NCBI RefSeq assembly: GCF_018332715.1
Contig: NZ_BOQP01000005.1
Location: 37,519 to 101,518, forward strand
Reading direction: 5' to 3'
Source: Winogradskya consettensis
Lineage (GTDB): Bacteria > Actinomycetota > Actinomycetes > Mycobacteriales > Micromonosporaceae
Length of the DNA stretch: 64,000 nt
Shown: positions 8,851 through 17,429 of the stretch, one piece after another
How the letters are laid out: each line of letters opens with the position of its first letter
How positions within the stretch are numbered: the first letter of the stretch is position 1
The notes under the pieces: generated by a model
The model's input: the letters and a program-made list of their open reading frames with translations, nothing else
What the model was told of the DNA's origin: nothing
Databases searched by the model: none
Position numbers and translations under genes: made by a program

Positions 8851-9818
8851 TGGGCCGCATCGACGTGCACCACCACGCCATCCTGCCGGAGATCTCGCGG
8901 CTGATGCGCGAGCTCGGGGCGCCGTTCACGATCCCGTGGTCGGCCGCGGAGACGGACCGGGTCATGGCGGAGCACGACATCGACGTGGCGGTCATCTCCA
9001 ACGCCGTGCCGGGTGACTTCTTCTCCGACGCGCGCCGGGCCGGGGTCTTCCACCGGGCGGTGAACGTGGCGGTCGCGGAGTACGTCGCCGAGCAGCCGGC
9101 GCGGTTCGGGTTGCTGTCCGCGCTGCCGATGCCGTACGTGGATCTGGCGCTGGAGGAGGTCCGGCACAGCTTCGACGTGCTCGGGGCGGACGGCGTGCTG
9201 CTCGTGCCGCACTCGGGAGAGTCGTACCTGGGCGATCCGCTCTACGAGCCGCTCTTCGAGGAGTTGGACCGGCGGGCCGCCGTGGTGCTGGTGCACCCGA
9301 TGGCGTTGCCGGGCCCGGCTGCGGCGCAGGTGCCGTACGTGCTGGCCGACTTCCTGCTCGACACCACCCGCGGCGCGCTGAGCCTGATCCTGTCCGGGGC
9401 GCTGGATCGCTACCCGGACATCCGGTTCGTCCTGTCGCACGGGGGTGGGTTCCTGCCGTACGCCGCGACCCGAGCCGATCTTCTCGCGCCGGCGTTCTTC
9501 GGGGTGGAGCCGGGCCTGGTGAAGCGGTCGCTGGACCGCTTCTACTACGACACGGCGCTGACCGGTGCCTCCGGGCTGCCGAGCCTGCTGAGCACCGTCG
9601 GCCCGGAGCGGGTGGTGTTCGGAACCGACTGGTGTGCCGCCCCGGAGACCGCCGTCCGCGAGGTGGTCGCGGCGCTGAACGAGCCGTGGCCGCAGCTCGC
9701 GGACGGTGCGCGGGACCTGGTGGACCGGGGTAACGCGCTCGGGCTCTTCCCCCGGTTCGGCGACACCTCCGAAAAAGCTTGCTTGCGTGACGCAAGTAGT
9801 TTTAGGCTGTCGGCATGA
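8850..9818 (+). CDS. Amidohydrolase-2 family metal-dependent hydrolase/decarboxylase
   Basis: A 322-residue TIM-barrel protein of the ACMSD/gamma-resorcylate decarboxylase group. The N-terminal metal motif is IDVHHHAI (H-x-H), mid-barrel VHPMAL and the later SHGGGFLPY supply further histidines, and VFGTDWCAAPE gives the terminal metal aspartate. The family hydrolyses or decarboxylates aromatic and lactone substrates. It overlaps the dikinase stop by one base and ends in a 4-bp overlap with marR, so it belongs to the cluster operon. Its last about 15 codons also contain the marR operator-promoter. It may act on a phosphorylated or carboxylated aromatic intermediate, but that is inference. Confidence 0.85.
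   Translation: MGRIDVHHHAILPEISRLMRELGAPFTIPWSAAETDRVMAEHDIDVAVISNAVPGDFFSDARRAGVFHRAVNVAVAEYVAEQPARFGLLSALPMPYVDLALEEVRHSFDVLGADGVLLVPHSGESYLGDPLYEPLFEELDRRAAVVLVHPMALPGPAAAQVPYVLADFLLDTTRGALSLILSGALDRYPDIRFVLSHGGGFLPYAATRADLLAPAFFGVEPGLVKRSLDRFYYDTALTGASGLPSLLSTVGPERVVFGTDWCAAPETAVREVVAALNEPWPQLADGARDLVDRGNALGLFPRFGDTSEKACLRDASSFRLSA
9779..9815 (+). promoter_or_regulatory. Leaderless promoter and perfect palindromic operator of the marR operon
   Basis: A perfect inverted repeat CTTGCGT-G-ACGCAAG occupies 9782-9796. A candidate -35 TTGCTT (9779-9784) and -10 TAGGCT (9803-9808) are 18 bp apart and flank it. The -10 box ends 6 nt before the ATG of marR at 9815, so transcription would start at or next to the start codon (leaderless). 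The palindrome between the promoter boxes is what an autorepressing MarR dimer would bind. All of it lies inside the 3' coding end of the amidohydrolase gene. Confidence 0.6.
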
Positions 9819-10306
9819 ACCCGGACGCCCAGGACATCGAAGTGCTCACCGGCGGCCTGCTCGCCCTGGGTCGCGAGCTCTCCCGCGCCCGCGAACGCCA
9901 GGGCGAGGGCAGCCGGCTCACGATCCTGCAGCTCATCGACGAGGCCGCTGACGTGCGGCCGTCCGACCTGGCCACCGAGATGCAGATGTCGCTCTCGGCG
10001 GTCACCCGGCAGATCCACGCGCTGGCCGACACCGGCCAGGTGGAGCTGCACAACGACCGGAACGACCGGCGCTCCTTCCGGGTCGCGCTGACCCCCGCCG
10101 GCAAGGAGGAGCTCAACCGGCTCGTCCGCAAGTCGCACGACCGCTTCGCCGGCTTCCTGACCGGCTGGAGCGCCGAGGACACCGTGCAGCTGGGCACCCT
10201 GCTCAACCGGCTCGCGGCGTCCATCAAGGAGTCCCGTGACGGGCAGCAGAAGCCCGCGGCGGGCCGCACCTGGCAGCGCCAGGCGGCAGCACCGGAGGAG
10301 AAATGA
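9815..10306 (+). CDS. MarR-family transcriptional regulator
   Basis: A 163-residue winged-helix regulator. The recognition helix region reads RPSDLATEMQMSLSAVTRQIHALADTGQVE, followed by the wing NDRNDRRSFRVALTPAGKEEL, both standard for MarR proteins. The 20-residue tail (KPAAGRTWQRQAAAPEEK) is extra and polar. It is first in a run of 4-bp-overlapping genes (marR, flavin monooxygenase, membrane protein) and is preceded by a perfect palindrome in its own promoter, which suggests autoregulation relieved by a small phenolic or quinone ligand, perhaps the pathway product. It probably controls local export and modification genes and not the whole cluster. Confidence 0.88.
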   Translation: MNPDAQDIEVLTGGLLALGRELSRARERQGEGSRLTILQLIDEAADVRPSDLATEMQMSLSAVTRQIHALADTGQVELHNDRNDRRSFRVALTPAGKEELNRLVRKSHDRFAGFLTGWSAEDTVQLGTLLNRLAASIKESRDGQQKPAAGRTWQRQAAAPEEK

Positions 10307-11517
10307 CGCTCCATGTGATCATCGCGGGTGCCGGGGTCGGCGGGCTCTGCCTGGCCCAGGGCCTGCGCCGGCGCGGGATCAGCGTCGCCGTCTACGAGCG
10401 CGACTCCTCCACGGAGTCCCGCCACCAGGGCTACCGGCTGCGCATCGACGAGCACGGGCGCACTGCGCTGGCCGAATGCCTGCCCAGCGAGCTCAACGAC
10501 CTCGCCCACGCCACGGCCAACCAGATGTACATGCCGCGCGGCACGTCGTACGACCACCAGCTGAACCCGCTCGGCTCCTGGCGTCCCGCGGCACCGCTCG
10601 ACCCGGCGCGGGCGGCCATCGTGGTCAACCGCCGCACCCTGCGGGAGATCCTGCTAGCCGGGCTGGACGGCGTCGTCCACTTCGGGCAGACCGTCACCGG
10701 GTACACCGAGCACGACGACCACGTGAGTGTGCGGTTCGCCGACGGCAGCGAAGCCACCGGTGACGTGCTCGTCGCCGCCGACGGCATCAACTCCGTGGTC
10801 CGCGGTCAGCTGCTGCCGCACACCGAGGTCCTCGACACCGGGCTGCGCGCGATCTACGGCCACCTCCCGCTCACCGACGCGGTGCGCGAGTGGATGCCCG
10901 CGGAGCTGATCGGCGGGTCGCGGCCGGTGCTCGGGCCGGAGCGCACCACGCTGGCGCTCGGGGTCTTCGAGCCGGTCCGCTCGCCCGAGCAGGCCGCGGC
11001 GGAGCTCGCGCCGTACGCGAAGCTGCACCCGGTCCCCGCGTACGTGAAATGGACGCTCGTGGCCCCGGTCGCGTCCTACCCCGTACCCGAGGAAGAGCTG
11101 TTCACGGCCCCGGCCGAGCGGCTGCACAGCATCGCCGGCCGGCTCGTGGCCGACTGGCACCCCGTCGTGCGGCGGCTCGTCGCCGAGTCGATCGTGGCCG
11201 ACACGTTCGCGTTGTCGATCCGCTCGACCCTGCCCTCGGGCGACTGGACGGCGGGCCGGGTCACGGTGCTCGGCGACGCCATCCACGCCACCACCCCGGT
11301 CGGTGGGACGGGCGCCAACACCGCGCTGCGCGACGCCGCCCTGCTCGCTTCCCGCATCGGCCGGGTCGAAAGCGGCCGCGGCGACCTGCTCGCGGCTATA
11401 ACGAGCTTCGAGTCGGACATGCGTCAATACGGATACCAGGCGGTTCGCGACTCGCTCTCCGGAGCGGCCACGATCTTCCAGACCGCCGAACTCGCCCAGA
11501 AAGGCAGCCCCGCATGA
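10303..11517 (+). CDS. FAD-dependent aromatic monooxygenase (class A flavoprotein)
   Basis: A 404-residue PHBH-fold flavin monooxygenase. It shows the dinucleotide-binding GAGVGGLCLAQGL at residues 8-20, the DG motif LVAADGINSVVRGQL and the GD motif VTVLGDAIHATTPVGGTGAN. It would use NAD(P)H and oxygen to hydroxylate or Baeyer-Villiger-oxidise an aromatic or quinone substrate. Directly after marR (4-bp overlap), it may inactivate or tailor the aromatic product. Related enzymes in MarR-controlled operons often detoxify antibiotics. A role in biosynthesis cannot be excluded. It lacks the C-terminal thioredoxin-like extension of the larger polyketide hydroxylases. Confidence 0.88.
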   Translation: MTLHVIIAGAGVGGLCLAQGLRRRGISVAVYERDSSTESRHQGYRLRIDEHGRTALAECLPSELNDLAHATANQMYMPRGTSYDHQLNPLGSWRPAAPLDPARAAIVVNRRTLREILLAGLDGVVHFGQTVTGYTEHDDHVSVRFADGSEATGDVLVAADGINSVVRGQLLPHTEVLDTGLRAIYGHLPLTDAVREWMPAELIGGSRPVLGPERTTLALGVFEPVRSPEQAAAELAPYAKLHPVPAYVKWTLVAPVASYPVPEEELFTAPAERLHSIAGRLVADWHPVVRRLVAESIVADTFALSIRSTLPSGDWTAGRVTVLGDAIHATTPVGGTGANTALRDAALLASRIGRVESGRGDLLAAITSFESDMRQYGYQAVRDSLSGAATIFQTAELAQKGSPA

Positions 11518-12233
11518 ACGCCGCCAACCAGACTCCCGCCCGCGGTGGCCGGCTCCGCGCCCTGCTGCCGACCCTGCTGGACGTGATCGTCCCGGTCATC
11601 CTCTACTTCATCCTCAAGAAGCTCGGCAGCAGCGACTTCTGGGCACTGACCCTCGCCGGTGTCGGCACCGGCGTCTACGCGCTGGTGAACACGATCCGCC
11701 GGCGCAAACTCGACTTCATCGGCATCCTGGTGCTGCTGGAGATCGTCCTGTCGGTCGGGCTGCTGTTCATCACCGACGACCCGCGGCTGGTCGCCATCAA
11801 ACCGGCCTTCTACACCACCCTCACCGGGCTGTACTTCCTGTTCACCTGCGTGGCCGGCAAGCCGATCATCTACACGGCGGTGACCCCGATCGCCACCGAC
11901 GGCGACCCGGTGCGCACCAAGGCCTACGCGCAGGCCTGGGACGAGTCCCGGCCGTTCCGGGTGCGGGAGCGGCTCATGACCGCGGTGTTCGGTGCCGGCC
12001 TGCTGATCGAGGCCGTCCTGCGCATCGTGATCGTCTACCACTGGTCCCCGGCGAAGCTGGACGAGTCGTTCGTCGTCTCGCAGCTGCCCGGCATCATCGT
12101 GATCGTCGCCGTGCTCGCGTTCTTCCGCTCCCAGGTCCCCGCGATCAGCAAGATCGTCGACGGCTTCCAGGAGCGGCTGGAGCAGGGTTCACGCCGCACC
12201 AACGGCAACCCCGCACCGGCACCCACCGCCTGA
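11514..12233 (+). CDS. VC0807-like multi-spanning membrane protein, copy 1
   Basis: A 239-residue integral membrane protein with about five or six hydrophobic helices (LLPTLLDVIVPVILYFIL, FWALTLAGVGTGVYALV, FIGILVLLEIVLSVGLLF, LTGLYFLFTC, AGLLIEAVLRIVIVYHW, GIIVIVAVLAFF). The sequence DPRLVAIKPAFYTTLTGLYF and the charged mid-loop match the VC0807/DUF3159-like family of unknown function seen beside antibiotic genes. It overlaps the monooxygenase stop by 4 bp. A paralogue follows immediately, and a strong hairpin separates the two. A transport or membrane-protection role is only a guess. Confidence 0.75.
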   Translation: MNAANQTPARGGRLRALLPTLLDVIVPVILYFILKKLGSSDFWALTLAGVGTGVYALVNTIRRRKLDFIGILVLLEIVLSVGLLFITDDPRLVAIKPAFYTTLTGLYFLFTCVAGKPIIYTAVTPIATDGDPVRTKAYAQAWDESRPFRVRERLMTAVFGAGLLIEAVLRIVIVYHWSPAKLDESFVVSQLPGIIVIVAVLAFFRSQVPAISKIVDGFQERLEQGSRRTNGNPAPAPTA

Positions 12234-12248
12234 CCTCACTCCCCCAAA

Positions 12249-12288
12249 GGCTGCGCCCGCCCCCGACCCCCGGACGGCGGGCGCAGCC
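12249..12288. terminator. 13-bp perfect hairpin between the two membrane protein genes
   Basis: GGCTGCGCCCGCC (12249-12261) pairs perfectly with GGCGGGCGCAGCC (12276-12288) across a 14-nt loop. No T-run follows, as is common in high-GC actinomycetes, so it may attenuate readthrough and not end transcription. It lies 15 bp after the first membrane protein and 78 bp before the second, which has its own GAAGGAG ribosome site. Confidence 0.6.
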
Positions 12289-12366
12289 GTATCCGAAGCA
12301 CCCCGCGACGCGCCCGCACCGGCGTCGTGCGATGGCTGCTGCCCTCGTTCTGAGAAGGAGTCCACG

Positions 12367-13074
12367 ATGGCTGTCCAAGCCGGACCCGTACCCGCAGCGA
12401 AGACCCGGACCACACCACCGCCCGGGCGCCGCCGGCAGCTCGCCGCGATCCTGCCGATGGCCCTCGACATGGCCGCACCGATGATCAGCTTTGTCCTGCT
12501 CCACCTGGTCCTGGGGGTGTCGCCGGTCATCGCGCTGACCGCCGGTGCCTTCGCCGCCGGGCTGCGGGTGCTCTACCTGGCTGTGCGTGAGCGCCGGATC
12601 AGTGCGTTCTCCGTCCTGATGCTCCTCATCATGGCCGCCACCATCGTGCTGGTGCTCATCACCGGCGACCCGCGGCTGATCCTGGCCAAGTCGGCGCTCA
12701 TCCCCGCGCTGGGCGGCACCTGGGGGATCATCACGAACTTCGTCGGCCGCCCGCTGGTCTTCGACGTCGCCGGCCCGTTCATCACCAAGGGTGACCCGGA
12801 GCTGGCGGCGTCCTGGCGCACGGCGTGGGAGCACGAACCCGAGTTCGTGGCGCGGCTCAAGCTGCTCAACCTCATCTGGGGTATCGGCTTCCTGATCAGC
12901 GCCGTCCTGCGGGTGGTCATCGTCTACCACGTGCCGCTCACCGTCGGCGTCTTCGCAGGTCAGGTGCCTACGCTCGGCGGGCTCGTCATCCTGATCCTGC
13001 TCACCCGGCGACTCGGGCGGCCCCTGATGGCAGCCGTTCACCGGCAGGCAGCCATCGCGCGGAGCACCCTGTGA
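12367..13074 (+). CDS. VC0807-like multi-spanning membrane protein, copy 2
   Basis: A 235-residue paralogue of the preceding protein. It shares the GDPRLI...K-S-A motif, the GRPLVFDVAGPFITKGDP loop and the AVLRVVIVYH helix near the C-terminus, with about six membrane segments. Copy 1 has the equivalent DDPRLVAIKPA and AVLRIVIVYHW. The ATG follows GAGAAGGAG at a good distance. Its stop overlaps the ABC transporter start (GTGA), so it is translationally coupled to the exporter and may work with it at the membrane. Two divergent copies in a row suggest an old tandem duplication, possibly acting as a heteromer. Function unknown. Confidence 0.75.
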   Translation: MAVQAGPVPAAKTRTTPPPGRRRQLAAILPMALDMAAPMISFVLLHLVLGVSPVIALTAGAFAAGLRVLYLAVRERRISAFSVLMLLIMAATIVLVLITGDPRLILAKSALIPALGGTWGIITNFVGRPLVFDVAGPFITKGDPELAASWRTAWEHEPEFVARLKLLNLIWGIGFLISAVLRVVIVYHVPLTVGVFAGQVPTLGGLVILILLTRRLGRPLMAAVHRQAAIARSTL

Positions 13075-16000
13075 CATGGTTCCGGCACGACCCGGGCCGG
13101 CCCGACGGCCGGTACAAGGCCGCGGTCCGGCGCAACCTGGAGCTGGTCGGCGGGCAGATCGGCGGCCTGCTGGTCGCGACGGCCTTCATCACCGCCGGTG
13201 CGGTCTTCTCCGCCGCGACCCCGCTCGCGCAGCAGTGGGTCGTGGACCATGCCATCCTCACGCACAGCGCACCGATCTGGCCGGGGCTGGTCGTCTACCT
13301 GCTGCTCGGCATCGGCGTCTTCGTCACCAAGCGGATCTGTCTCTACCGGCAGGCCCGCGCCGTCGCGGAGCTGCAGTACGAGGTCCGCAACCAGGTGCAC
13401 ACCCGGCTGCAGCACCTCGACGAATCGACCCGCGACGGGCTGCCCACCGGCCAGCTCGTCTCCCGGGTCAACTCCGACGCCGGGGTGCTCGTCCGGGTGC
13501 TCGCCAACGTGCCGCAGGTGATCGGTGCCCTGATCTTCACGGTGGTCGCGCTGATCGCCATGCTCGTGCTGTCGCCGCTGCTCGCCACGGTCACGCTGGT
13601 CATGGTGCCCGTGCTCACGTGGGTGGCCGCCCGGATGCGCGCGGTCGTGCAGCCCGCCTCCTGGGACGTGCAGCAGCGCGAGGGTGAGCTCGCCCAGACC
13701 GTCGATGAGACCGTGAGCGGCATCCGGGTCGTCAAGGCGTTCGGGCAGCAGGACCGCGAGCAGGAACGGATGGTGCAGAACTCGCGCGAACTGTACGGCG
13801 CGCGCATGCGGCTCACCCGGCTCAGCGCGAAGTACGAGTCGCTGTTCGGGTCGATCCCGCGCTTCGGCCAGGTCGCCGTGCTGGCCCTGGGCGGCTGGCT
13901 CGCCCTCGAGCACCGCATCTCGGTCGGCACGTTCCTCGCGTTCGCCAGCTATCTGATGATGCTGGTGGCCCCGGCCCGGATCGTTGCCGGGCTGATCGGC
14001 ACGGCGCAGCGGGCCGGCGCGGCGGCGACGCGGATCTTCGAGGTGCTCGACTCGGTGCCGTTGATCGCCGACGCCCCGGACGCCCGCGAGCTGCGGGTCA
14101 CCGCCGGCGTGGTCACGTTCGACGGGGTCCGGGCGGGATATCCGCACGCCGAGCCGGTCCTCGACGGGTTCAGCCTGACGATCGCGCCGGGCGAGACGGT
14201 TGCCCTGGTCGGGGCGTCCGGCTCCGGCAAGTCGACCGCGGCGCTGTTGCTGCCGAGGCTGCGGGAGGCGCAGGGCGGGACCGTACGCATCGACGGGCAG
14301 GACGTCCGCGACGTGACCCTCTCCTCGCTGCGCCGGCAGGTCGCGATCGTCTTCGAGGAGTCGTTCCTGTTCGCCGGTTCCGTGCGGGAGAACATCGCCT
14401 ACGGGCGCCCGGACGCGCCGTTCGACGAGATCGTGGCCGCCGCCCGCACCGCAGGCGTCCACGACCTGATCGCGGCGCTGCCCGAGGGCTACGACTCGGA
14501 GACCGGCGAGCGCGGCTCGCGGTTCTCCGGCGGGCAGCGGCAACGGATCGCGATCGCGCGGGCGCTGGTCACGGGTGCGCCGGTGCTGGTGCTCGACGAC
14601 GTGACCAGTGCGGTTGACGCGCACGTGGAGGCCGGTATCGTCGCGGGGCTGCGGGCCGCCACGCTCGGGCGTACCACTCTGCTGATCTCGCACCGGCGGG
14701 CGACGCTCGCCCTGGCCGACCGGATCGCCGTGCTCGACGACGGGCGGATCATCGACGACGGTACGCACGACGAGCTGATCGCCCGCTGCCCCCGTTACGC
14801 CGAGCTGCTGGCGTCGGCGGAGGCGGACCAGGCCGAGGATGCGCTGGAAGAGCAGGACAGTGCCTGGGGTACGCCCCGGCCACGAGCGGTGAGCCCCGCC
14901 GCGGCCGAGATGATGGCCAAGCTGGCGACCCTGCCACCGGCCGACGAGGACCCGTCGATCGACCGGGCGGCGGCCGAGGACGAGTCACGTTTCTCGCTGC
15001 GCCGGTTCCTGGCGCCGTACCGCACGGCGCTGGCGGTGAGCGTGCCGCTGTTCGTCCTCGGCGCGGCGACCACGGTGGCCGGTCCCTATCTCTACGAGCA
15101 CGGCATCGACGGCGGCGTACGCAGCGGGTCGGGGCGGGTGCTGGTGATCGTGGTGGCGGTGATGGCGCTGGTGGCCGTCGCGGACCTGTTCGCCGTACGC
15201 GCGATGACCCTGGTTTCGGGCCGGCTCGGGCAGCGCATCGTGATCGCTTTGCGCCTGCGGGTCTGGGTGCACCTGAAACGGCTGTCGCTGGACTTCTACG
15301 AGCGGCACCGCAGCGGCAGCATCATGACCCGCGTGGTGACCGACGTCGAGTCGCTGACCGGCGTCTTCTCGTCCGGGCTGGCGCAGGCCGTCGTCGCGGT
15401 GTTCACGTTCGCCGGCGTGCTGGCCGCGATGCTCTGGATGAGCCCCGCGCTGACCCTGCTCACCTCGGTGGTGCTGGTGCCGTTCGTGCTGGTGACGGCA
15501 ATCTTCCAGCGGTTGAGCAGCAAACCGTACGCGGACGCCCGCGAACAGGTCGCCACGATGAACGCGGACCTGCGCGAGAGCCTGGCCGGCGTCCGCGAGA
15601 CCCAGGTCTTCGGCCAGCAGGACCGCCGCCGCGGCCGGTTCGAGGAGACGACCCGGGCCTACGTCGACGCCCGGATGGCCGCCCAGCGCCTGGCCTCGCT
15701 GTACTTCCCGTTCGTCGAGCTGCTCGCCGACGTCGCCGCGGTGTTCGTGCTCGGGGCGGGGGCGTGGCTGATCGGCCGCGGTCACCTGCAGGTCGGCGCG
15801 CTCGTCGCGTTCATGCTCTACATCAACCTGTTCTTCACCCCGGTGCAGCAGATGTCGACGCTGTTCGACTCGTGGCAGCAGGCGCGGGTCTCGATGCGCC
15901 GGGTGCAGGAGCTGATGGACGAGCAGGCAAGCGTGCGCCCGGCCACCGATCCGGTGCGCCCCGCGGTTCTTCGTGGAGAGATCGAGCTGCGCGGTGTCGG

Positions 16001-16703
16001 GTTCACCTACCCGGACGGCCGGGAGGCGTTGCGCGGCATCGATCTGCGCATCGCCGCCGGGGAGACGCTGGCCGTGATCGGCGAGTCCGGCTCGGGCAAG
16101 TCGACGCTGGCGAAGCTGATCGTCCGGTTCCACGACCCGGTCAGCGGCGCGGTGCTGGTCGACGGGGTGGATCTGCGGGACATCGACGAGCGCGGTTACC
16201 GGGCGCGGCTGGGGTATGTGCCGCAGGAGCCGTACCTGTTCTCGGGATCGGTGCGCGACAACATCGCGTACGCCCGCCCGGACGCGACCGACGCCGAGGT
16301 CGAACGGGCCGCCCGTCGCTCCGGCGCGCACGAGATGATCGCCGGGCTAGACGGGGGCTACCGGCACGTGCTCGACGAGCGTGGCGCGTCCCTGTCCGCC
16401 GGGCAGCGCCAACTGCTCTGCCTGGCCCGCGCCGAACTGGTCGACCCGGTGGTGCTGCTGCTCGACGAGGCCACGTCCAACCTGGACGCGGCCGCGGAGG
16501 CGGCGGTGCACGACGCGATGCGGCGGATGGCCGGGCGCCGGACCACCGTGGTGATCGCGCACCGGCTGGCGGTCGCGGAGGACGCCGACCGGGTGGCGGT
16601 GCTCAGCGCGGGCCGCCTGGTGGAGCTCGGCCCGCCGGCCGAGCTGCGCACCGCGGGCGGTCCCTACAGCCGGCTCGTCGCCGCCGCGACCGTCCCGGCC
16701 TGA
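13071..16703 (+). CDS. Fused two-halves ABC exporter (TMD-NBD-TMD-NBD)
   Basis: A 1,210-residue tandem ABC exporter in one chain. Half 1 has six membrane helices, Walker A GASGSGKST (near residue 380), signature FSGGQRQR and Walker B VLVLDD. Half 2 has Walker A GESGSGKST (near 1003), signature LSAGQRQL and Walker B VLLLDE. In NBD1 the catalytic glutamate after Walker B is aspartate and the Q-loop reads FEES, so one ATP site is degenerate, as in heterodimeric type IV exporters. It probably pumps out the cluster product for self-resistance. The GTG at 13071 overlaps the upstream stop by 4 bp. The 3' end overlaps the convergent epimerase gene by 40 bp. Confidence 0.92.
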   Translation: MTWFRHDPGRPDGRYKAAVRRNLELVGGQIGGLLVATAFITAGAVFSAATPLAQQWVVDHAILTHSAPIWPGLVVYLLLGIGVFVTKRICLYRQARAVAELQYEVRNQVHTRLQHLDESTRDGLPTGQLVSRVNSDAGVLVRVLANVPQVIGALIFTVVALIAMLVLSPLLATVTLVMVPVLTWVAARMRAVVQPASWDVQQREGELAQTVDETVSGIRVVKAFGQQDREQERMVQNSRELYGARMRLTRLSAKYESLFGSIPRFGQVAVLALGGWLALEHRISVGTFLAFASYLMMLVAPARIVAGLIGTAQRAGAAATRIFEVLDSVPLIADAPDARELRVTAGVVTFDGVRAGYPHAEPVLDGFSLTIAPGETVALVGASGSGKSTAALLLPRLREAQGGTVRIDGQDVRDVTLSSLRRQVAIVFEESFLFAGSVRENIAYGRPDAPFDEIVAAARTAGVHDLIAALPEGYDSETGERGSRFSGGQRQRIAIARALVTGAPVLVLDDVTSAVDAHVEAGIVAGLRAATLGRTTLLISHRRATLALADRIAVLDDGRIIDDGTHDELIARCPRYAELLASAEADQAEDALEEQDSAWGTPRPRAVSPAAAEMMAKLATLPPADEDPSIDRAAAEDESRFSLRRFLAPYRTALAVSVPLFVLGAATTVAGPYLYEHGIDGGVRSGSGRVLVIVVAVMALVAVADLFAVRAMTLVSGRLGQRIVIALRLRVWVHLKRLSLDFYERHRSGSIMTRVVTDVESLTGVFSSGLAQAVVAVFTFAGVLAAMLWMSPALTLLTSVVLVPFVLVTAIFQRLSSKPYADAREQVATMNADLRESLAGVRETQVFGQQDRRRGRFEETTRAYVDARMAAQRLASLYFPFVELLADVAAVFVLGAGAWLIGRGHLQVGALVAFMLYINLFFTPVQQMSTLFDSWQQARVSMRRVQELMDEQASVRPATDPVRPAVLRGEIELRGVGFTYPDGREALRGIDLRIAAGETLAVIGESGSGKSTLAKLIVRFHDPVSGAVLVDGVDLRDIDERGYRARLGYVPQEPYLFSGSVRDNIAYARPDATDAEVERAARRSGAHEMIAGLDGGYRHVLDERGASLSAGQRQLLCLARAELVDPVVLLLDEATSNLDAAAEAAVHDAMRRMAGRRTTVVIAHRLAVAEDADRVAVLSAGRLVELGPPAELRTAGGPYSRLVAAATVPA

Positions 16704-17311
16704 AGGGCCCGGCAGTCCTCGTAGAACGGTAACAATCCGCGCCGGACGGACTCGGTCAGCGACGGCGCCCCGGCGTCGACCCGCGACATGATCAGGTCCG
16801 TCCGGCCGGCGAACGGCAGTGCCAGGTCGGGATCGAGCGGGTCGACCGCGATGACGTCCCCCGCCACGTAGCCCGTGGAGCACTGGTACTGCACCAGCGT
16901 GTCGTCGCGCAGGGCGAGGAACGCGTGCCCGATGCCCTCGCCGAGCAGCACGGCGCGTGGTTCGCCGGCGCGCAGCCGTACGGCCAGGTGCCGGCCGAAT
17001 GTCGGTGAGCCCACCCGCAGGTCGACGGAGACGTCGAGGATCTCCCCGCGCAGACAGCTGACGATCTTCGCCTGGCCGGGCGGGACCCGGGCGCTGTGCA
17101 CGCCCCGGACGACATCGGCGTGCGACACCGAGTGGTTGGTCTGCGCGATGCGGAACGGGCGGCCGAGGACCTCGCTCAGCGCGTCCTCGCGGTAGGACTC
17201 GACGAACTCCCCGCGGTCGTCGGCGAAGACGCGTGAGGTCAGCACGAAGACGTCGGGGATGTCGAGCTCGTGGATGTCCAGGCTACGGCTGGTGTACCTG
17301 CGATCTGCCAT
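16664..17311 (-). CDS. dTDP-4-keto-6-deoxyhexose 3,5- (or 5-) epimerase, RmlC family
   Basis: A 215-residue cupin-fold epimerase. VVRGVHSARVPPGQAKIVSC holds the catalytic histidine (RGxH), ILDVSVDLRVGSPTFG is the conserved strand pair, and GIGHAFLALRD and YQCSTGYV match the RmlC active-site walls including the tyrosine. It converts D- to L-configured 4-keto sugars. With the deoxygenating enzymes present, a 5-epimerase giving L-rhodinose-type sugars is plausible. The upstream longer reading frame is ignored because the family N-terminus begins at MADRRYTSRSLDI. It runs opposite to its neighbours, converging with the ABC gene and diverging from the 2,3-dehydratase across 118 bp that presumably hold both promoters. 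Confidence 0.9.
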   Translation of the reverse strand: MADRRYTSRSLDIHELDIPDVFVLTSRVFADDRGEFVESYREDALSEVLGRPFRIAQTNHSVSHADVVRGVHSARVPPGQAKIVSCLRGEILDVSVDLRVGSPTFGRHLAVRLRAGEPRAVLLGEGIGHAFLALRDDTLVQYQCSTGYVAGDVIAVDPLDPDLALPFAGRTDLIMSRVDAGAPSLTESVRRGLLPFYEDCRALQAGTVAAATSRL

Positions 17312-17429
17312 GCCGCGCGACGGTAGGTGCCGCGGTTGGAGAGCCGGTCGAGCCCCGGCGCTCCACCAGCCCTCGACGGTGGCACCCGACCCTGGCACGG
17401 CGACCCGCGCCGAGCCGGAGGAGGCTTTC

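Noticed and set aside
12249..12288. Riboswitch or attenuator between the two membrane protein genes
   Set aside because: Only a simple GC hairpin is present, with no conserved aptamer-like structure that I can recognise.
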